This document shows positions 59,031-64,000 of a stretch of 64,000 nt of DNA, piece by piece. Location: NCBI GenBank assembly GCA_022410635.1, contig JAJVDF010000258.1, forward strand, positions 620,316-684,315, read 5' to 3'. Origin of the DNA: Tretioscincus oriximinensis. Its lineage: Eukaryota > Chordata > Lepidosauria > Squamata > Gymnophthalmidae. Position 1 is the first letter of the stretch. The number at the start of each line of letters is the position of its first letter. The translations under genes were made by a program, and so were the position numbers. The notes under the pieces are model-generated. The model saw only the letters and a program-made list of their open reading frames with translations. It made no database searches and was not told the DNA's origin.

Positions 59031-59298
59031 TCAGGTTGCACTGAAATGGAAGGAAGAGAAGAAAGCAAAAATGAAGACCAAACCCATACTGGCATAGACC
59101 ATTATACTGTTAAGCTGTTTCTTCTACATTATGGAATTAGCAAACTATGGTTGCATCCCAATCAAGGATATTTAGCGAGTTAGCAGCAACATCTTGTAGA
59201 AAGGCTTGTGGGTCCCACTTTTTCTGTTAGCTTACTTCTTTTAAATGCAAAAGATTACTTAGTGGGGACATTCAGTAGTGTAAATTCAGGCAAGCTCA

Positions 59299-59460
59299 TT
59301 TTATTTATTTGTACTTATATCCCACCCTATACCTGAAGGTCTCAGGGTAGCTAACCAAAAGGTGGTGCACATAGCTTTTGTTGCTTCCTCCACAACAGAC
59401 ACATTGGTGAAATAGGTGGGGCTGAGAGAGTTCTAAAAAACTGTGACTGGCCCAAGGCCA
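59299..59460 (-). mobile_element. tRNA-derived SINE, 5'-truncated
   Basis: Matches the body and tail of the SINE at 44249-44503: 'gagaccttcaggtatagggt' tail, 'ctttttagaactctctcagc' core. The tRNA-like head is missing. Confidence 0.82.
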
Positions 59461-62263
59461 TTGGCTCTCAGCTTGCTGAGAATGTTTGGAATTGTATTAA
59501 AATAAGAGCAGCAATTACTTATGGTGCATGTGATATCACTAGGTTACGAGGGAATATTATAAAGAAACAAGAAGCAGTAAAGAAAATTGTGGGTTAATGG
59601 GGGGCATACTTATGGGTGGGGTTTTTTTTGTATTTAATAAAAATAAGCTCAGATGACATAAAAAACTCATTCTGGTGGGATGGATAATAAATGACCACTG
59701 TTTTGTCCCAACAGCAATACTAATAAACTCTTAGAGTAGCCATAACGTCTGACCCTCAGAAACACAGCCTGAACAGAGAAAGGTCCATAAGCTTTCAGTT
59801 TTCAAATGGCTTTACTTTTCCAAAATGCGTGAAATATAAACAAATAACTGGAATTCTCACCCCAAAATCTTTCTTCCAATACTTGCAGTTTGTCTTTCAG
59901 TAAGTTGATTTCCTTTTCCTTGTGGTACTCTCTTTTTTGTCTAACTTTCTTTTTTGTCAAAAGAAACTGCTTTCTCCAGGTTCCTCTTAGCAAGGCTTCT
60001 CAGAACTGAAACCAACTATCTAAAGAAACAGATTAAAGAGCCCAGGGATTTCCCAGAGTTCCATTCACTATTAAAGGCACAGAATTTCATTTCTATCCCA
60101 GAACATAATAGCTATTTTAACCGTAAAAAAAAAATCTATGGCTCAGAGCATAAAAGATGCTCTTGAGGCAAGACAACCACCTTTTAGAAAGTTGGGAATG
60201 TATATTCCACAATGTACTCTATATTAACGGATCACTGCTATCTTGACTCATTATGGAACCATTTAGTGAAAAGTGGGATGCAAACGTAATTAAATAAATA
60301 AAATGTGAGAGTTCAGGAAGATCTACTTTAAAAAATGCTGCCTGATAGTATATTTTATAAAATGTTGACACAGACGTATCACATTTGCAATGTAAATTTG
60401 GATTTTACTATTACTTTGCATTATTTTAATAAAATATTCTTTATATCCCCCCTTCAATTTTGGGCATTGTTTAAACATTCAGTTAGCTAAATCATTCAGT
60501 TTATCTACAATATATGTGCAAAAAAGGGACAATGTGTCATCATAAACTTAAATTTACATCATAGAAAAGACAGAGGGTTTGAAATATTATATTGCCTGCA
60601 GAAATTTATTTTAAAATTTGTGTAATAGGGGGCAATGGAATCTTTGTTATCTGTTTTCTAAGGCAAGATTATTTCTAAATCCCTAGCTAGAAACAGATAA
60701 TAAACGTAGAAGAACCCCTAAGGTGTAAACATAGATGAATTCATTCCTTACTCAGAAGAGAACAGAACGGGAGGATGTTAAAAAATTACCCTCCCCCACA
60801 CAAAAGATTGTTTTATTACAAAGGTATAAATAATCCAGTTTTGTGAAGCACAGATGCTAAGCTCTTCTCTGATGTCAGCTCCAATAAAATCACTTTAGAA
60901 ATCTGTCAGGAGCATAATCATAAATGCCCTTTCATCTAGTTTGTTACTTCTTGCCTGTTCCCATTTATACACAAATGTTCTAGGTGCAGTAGGTAGAAAA
61001 GAGAAAAGACCAAATCTACAAATGCTGTGAATTCAAAATTCCCTTTTATACTTAGAAAAATCACACCAGGAAATTTTCTGGTTTTTTCCTAATTGCTGAA
61101 TTATATACAGTTCTAAGTGGCATTGCCACGCCCAATATATTGTTCTTTGGAGGTGATTTTACCTTCATTGCGTCCCACAGAATCACATGTATCCAGCCTT
61201 TCACATGCATTAAAGCTCTTTACTGTGTTGTAAATAGCTATCACATGTCATCCGATTTTAGCAATTTCCTTTTTATCAAGCACAAAAGAAAAAATTAACT
61301 GGAGCTTGTATGCAGATTGTAAAAATATGATTGGCCCTTGGCACACAGAGACTGCCTGGGAATAGTAGGCAGGATCACAGAAAAATCTGGGGATTATAGT
61401 TAGCAAAGCGCATGCTAGTTTATTCTAGGGCTTGTCATTTGAAATCAAAAGAGAACAGCAGCAGAATGGTGACGTAAAATGGGGATGAACGCTTAACCTG
61501 TTTGATTTTTTAAGTATTTTTAAAGCAGTGCAAACAAACAGCTAGGGATGCAGCCTTAAACCTTTAAGGCAACACTAGAGTACAGTATATAATTGCTTGA
61601 TCAAATTTCTATAATAGAAACTTTCCCCAATCAAAACTGTTATCTTTTTTGTGAAGATCAGAAAAATATTTATTTTCATTTCATTTCATTTTGATTAATA
61701 TTAATAATAATAATCTAGAACATATGCTTCATTGACTTGATTTTGCTTTCTCTATTGTCCTGCCTTTCTCATGGAAACAAACTAAAATACATACCATCCT
61801 TTTTCTTATTTGAATGAAGCTCATGCATTGCAACCACTTAGCATTGTTCCTCTTGAATTAAAAGAAAAAGGATTTTATTTCCTTCAGAACTTCTCCAAAA
61901 TTAAGAAAATAAGCACATCTTCAGCAGAAATCCCCACAACTGTAAGATGCATTGAGTCTTATTTCTCAACCGAAATCACAGAAGTTAATATTTTTGCATT
62001 TGTAAACAATTATACATACTATACTTTCTTAATTGCTCTATAATAATAGAAGTTTACAATTTTTCAAATTAAATAGCTATTTGTTGTTGTTGAACTTGTT
62101 GTGGTTGTTATACATTGCTTCTAGTTTATTATACTTTTAATTGCTTTCAAAATTTATACATGGTTCATTTAGTTTGATCTTATCAACACACTTCTGTTGC
62201 ACACCACATCTGTTCGGTTGGTCCACCATTTGGTCTACCCAAAGCACATTTTTATAGTCGATT

Positions 62264-62412
62264 TCAGGAAAATAGCCATGTTAGTCTTAGTAGAAAATCC
62301 AGGAAGGAGTCTTATAGCACTTGGAAATTAACAGGAGAAAGGTAGGTGGCATGAGCTCCCTTGCTGGACTTTCTATTAAGACTTAACACGGTTATTTCTC
62401 TGAAATCGACTA
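62264..62412 (-). mobile_element. Penelope-like 3' end with inverted terminal copy
   Basis: Both ends are the Penelope terminus facing outward: 'gtcgatttcaggaaaatagc' on the left and 'ggttatttctctgaaatcga' on the right. Between them is one minus-strand copy of the 3' region ('ctcatgccacctacctttct'). The right part duplicates the last 50 bp in inverted orientation. Confidence 0.75.
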
Positions 62413-63148
62413 CCATGGAAAGCTTTATGGGGATACTGATTNCATTTTCCAGCAAGACCCAGCACCTGCCCACACTGCCAAAACTACCAAGACCTGGTTT
62501 CATAACCATAGTATCACTGTGTTTCATTGGGCAACAAACTGCCTTTTTTGTATTATCAAGAGGAAGATGAAAGACATCAGACCCAACAATGGAGACAGGT
62601 TGAAGGGCTTTTCCAAGCAACCTGGGCTTTTCTGACACCTCAGCAGGGCCACAAGAATGTTGCTCCCTTGCCATACAGTACTGATGCAGTAATTCATGTA
62701 AAGTGAACCCTCACAAGGAGTGTACTGAGTGCATATACTATAAATACTTTTCAGTAGGCCAACAATTCTGTATGCAAATTCATTTTTTTAATATTAGTCT
62801 TTTTAATATTCTAAATTTCTGGGATATTGACTTTTTGAGTTTTCATTATCTGTAAGCCATAATCATCAACAGACAAAATAAACAGTTTGTGTGTAATGAA
62901 TCTTTATAATACATGAGTTTCACTATTTAAATAGTGTTGTCTCTGTTGTATTATAGAAATTACACAACTAATGGGAGTTGATCTATTTTTTACTTGCAGC
63001 GGATGGCTAAGGAAGGAGTCCACACATTTATCAATTTTAACAATAATTTATTAACAAGTTAACAATAGTGCAAAATAAAACCCTAACGCAAGTTCGTTAC
63101 AATTTAAACCCGAAATCTAAAGTGCTTTAAAGTTGAACCCATGGAACA

Positions 63149-63199
63149 GATAATTAACCAAAGTTGATAATTAACCAAAGTTGATAATTAACCAAAGTT
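63149..63199. repeat. Tandem repeat, 17 bp x 3
   Basis: Three head-to-tail copies of 'gataattaaccaaagtt' in the 3' non-coding part of the second Ngaro element. Confidence 0.95.
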
Positions 63200-63697
63200 G
63201 GAGAGGAATCGGCCAAGGCTAGTGAAAGGCACGTGGCAGGCGCAGCACCTTGCCGAAGGGGAGGCCAGTTACAATCCGGTCCCGGCTCCCACCGCCGGTA
63301 TGACCATGTGCCCGGCTCCCACCGCCGGGTCACGTGACCAGCTGGGCGGCTTGGGACTTTCGACCACCACCAGGACCACGCCCCTTTTGCTCTAAGTCCC
63401 GAGCCTTACCTTTAACCCCAGCGGCCCTGGCCTTGTTGGGTACTAAACAAAGGGATCTTTGAGGCTACTGGGCTCTCATGGATCATTCCCGTGTACAGCC
63501 CACCTCAAAGACTCCAAGCTTGCTTCGGCCCCACCCCTACCCAAGGGTAAGTCCACAAGCTCGGAACCCTTTTAAGAAGGGCCCCTATACTATGAGGTAG
63601 TCAAATGTTTACCTATATGCTGCTTTTATGACTCCTCTTTCCCCTGGCAAGGTGCGCCCACCGCCACAAGAGCAATGCTCTCCGCCAGCCACGTCAA

Positions 63698-64000
63698 TTA
63701 TAACAACCAGTCCAAAAGGGCCACCTGAATGCCCTCAAGCCAGACCTGCATGCCCGCATCCGTCAAGTGTACACCATCTGAGCTAAAAAGATGGATAGCT
63801 TGTGAGTTAAACGCCTTATGGTAAACTGCAATCCCACCTGCCTGCAGTACCTTGCGTACAATCCTAGAGTTTATCTTGCGNCTGGCATAATTCACTTTAT
63901 TGGGGTCGGGCACGCCTCTCCATTGTAAACGAAACAGCAACTGGGACCATACCAACTTGGTATTTGGCATCAGCACCTTGAATCTCTCTAAATCCGCCAA
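63698..64000 (-). CDS. SGNH hydrolase of the second Ngaro element, C-terminal part
   Basis: A 100-codon C-terminal portion of the same hydrolase as at 52710-53333, roughly 55% identical by eye. Shared blocks are 'RIVRKV', 'HKAF' and the block V 'SSDGVHLTDAGMQVW' with the Asp-x-x-His pair kept. The frame is open at the window edge, so the N-terminal Ser block lies outside. One codon contains an N (63881). Conservation of the catalytic block in two diverged copies suggests the domain was under selection while the elements were active. Confidence 0.82.
   Translation of the reverse strand: MADLERFKVLMPNTKLVWSQLLFRLQWRGVPDPNKVNYAXRKINSRIVRKVLQAGGIAVYHKAFNSQAIHLFSSDGVHLTDAGMQVWLEGIQVALLDWLL

Larger units (their letters stand above)
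48015..64000 (+). other. DMD: DMD intron 51, 5' part
   Basis: At least 16 kb; exon 52 is not in the window. Apart from annotated elements, the tracts 48020-48990, 50050-51940, 59460-62260 and 62415-62990 show AT-rich sequence with no supportable gene. Two large YR retrotransposons lie antisense to DMD. Confidence 0.88.
62993..64000 (-). mobile_element. Second Ngaro-type element, 3' end (runs off the window)
   Basis: Starts at 'tgcagcggatgg' and has the same layout as 51942-53333: an AT-rich terminal part with 'aaaaccctaacgc', a CpG-rich segment with repeated 'cccggctcccaccgccgg', then 'ttttaagaagggccc' and the SGNH frame. It is clearly diverged from the first copy, so it is a separate subfamily and not a duplicate. 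Same orientation, 4 kb away. Confidence 0.85.

Noticed and set aside
58374..59095. Several Pro/Arg/Ser-rich frames of 70-130 codons in the Ngaro leader
   Set aside because: All phases are open because of GC content and no domain is visible.
59802..59993. A Lys/Glu-rich minus-strand frame resembling a coiled coil
   Set aside because: Only about 60 codons, no flanking LINE sequence, and low-complexity composition explains it.
62986..62999. A splice-acceptor-like 'ttttttacttgcag' that could precede DMD exon 52
   Set aside because: The sequence after it is the Ngaro 3' terminus and does not encode dystrophin exon 52.
15440..63199. Short regular repeats as a CRISPR array
   Set aside because: The repeats are microsatellites or 17-bp tandem units without spacers, in a vertebrate genome.

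Overview
The window is an AT-rich vertebrate sequence with no bacterial signal. It holds a stretch of the dystrophin gene (DMD) on the + strand: four exons that match human exons 48, 49, 50 and 51 in order, phase and splice sites (1666-1827, 26411-26512, 31076-31184, 47776-48014). Around them lie the end of intron 47, complete introns 48 (24.6 kb), 49 (4.6 kb) and 50 (16.6 kb), and the first 16 kb of intron 51. No other host gene was recognised. The repeat fauna points to a sauropsid, most likely a lizard-like squamate: CR1 and L2-like LINEs, an R4/Dong LINE, Penelope-like elements, a tRNA-derived SINE with the same 3' tail as the L2-like LINE, hAT and mariner MITEs, and Ngaro-type tyrosine-recombinase retrotransposons. 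The species cannot be fixed from this evidence.

Layout. 1-1665: end of intron 47 with a 353-base gap. 1828-26410: intron 48, with a 130-bp-arm foldback at 2786-3076, mariner and hAT MITEs, a GC-rich repeat (about 5690-6480), a decayed R4 LINE (15.5-18.1 kb) broken by a CR1, a CR1/SINE/hAT nest (18.2-19.0 kb) and an inverted Penelope pair (24.7-25.2 kb). 26513-31075: short intron 49 with L2, CR1, SINE and hAT remnants. 31185-47775: intron 50, with a 1.6-kb Penelope copy encoding RT and a GIY-YIG nuclease (38.2-39.8 kb), a CR1 carrying the RT C-terminus (45.75-46.34 kb) and several MITEs. 48015-64000: intron 51, dominated by a 7-kb antisense Ngaro-type element (51.9-59.0 kb) with gag, RT-RNase H, tyrosine recombinase and SGNH hydrolase, and by the 3' end of a second, diverged relative running off the right edge.

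How the parts relate. The DMD exons encode the rod/hinge-3 segment (end of spectrin-like repeats 18-19, hinge 3, start of repeat 20). The transposons are intronic passengers. The large Ngaro copy is the most coherent extra gene system here: gag and pol share one frame across a single TGA, the recombinase frame overlaps the pol end, and the hydrolase frame follows 40 bp later. It is damaged by homopolymer frameshifts, two TGA stops in the recombinase and an exact 354-bp duplication around one N that looks like an assembly fault. Several other single Ns also sit at duplicated joins, so the assembly is imperfect locally.
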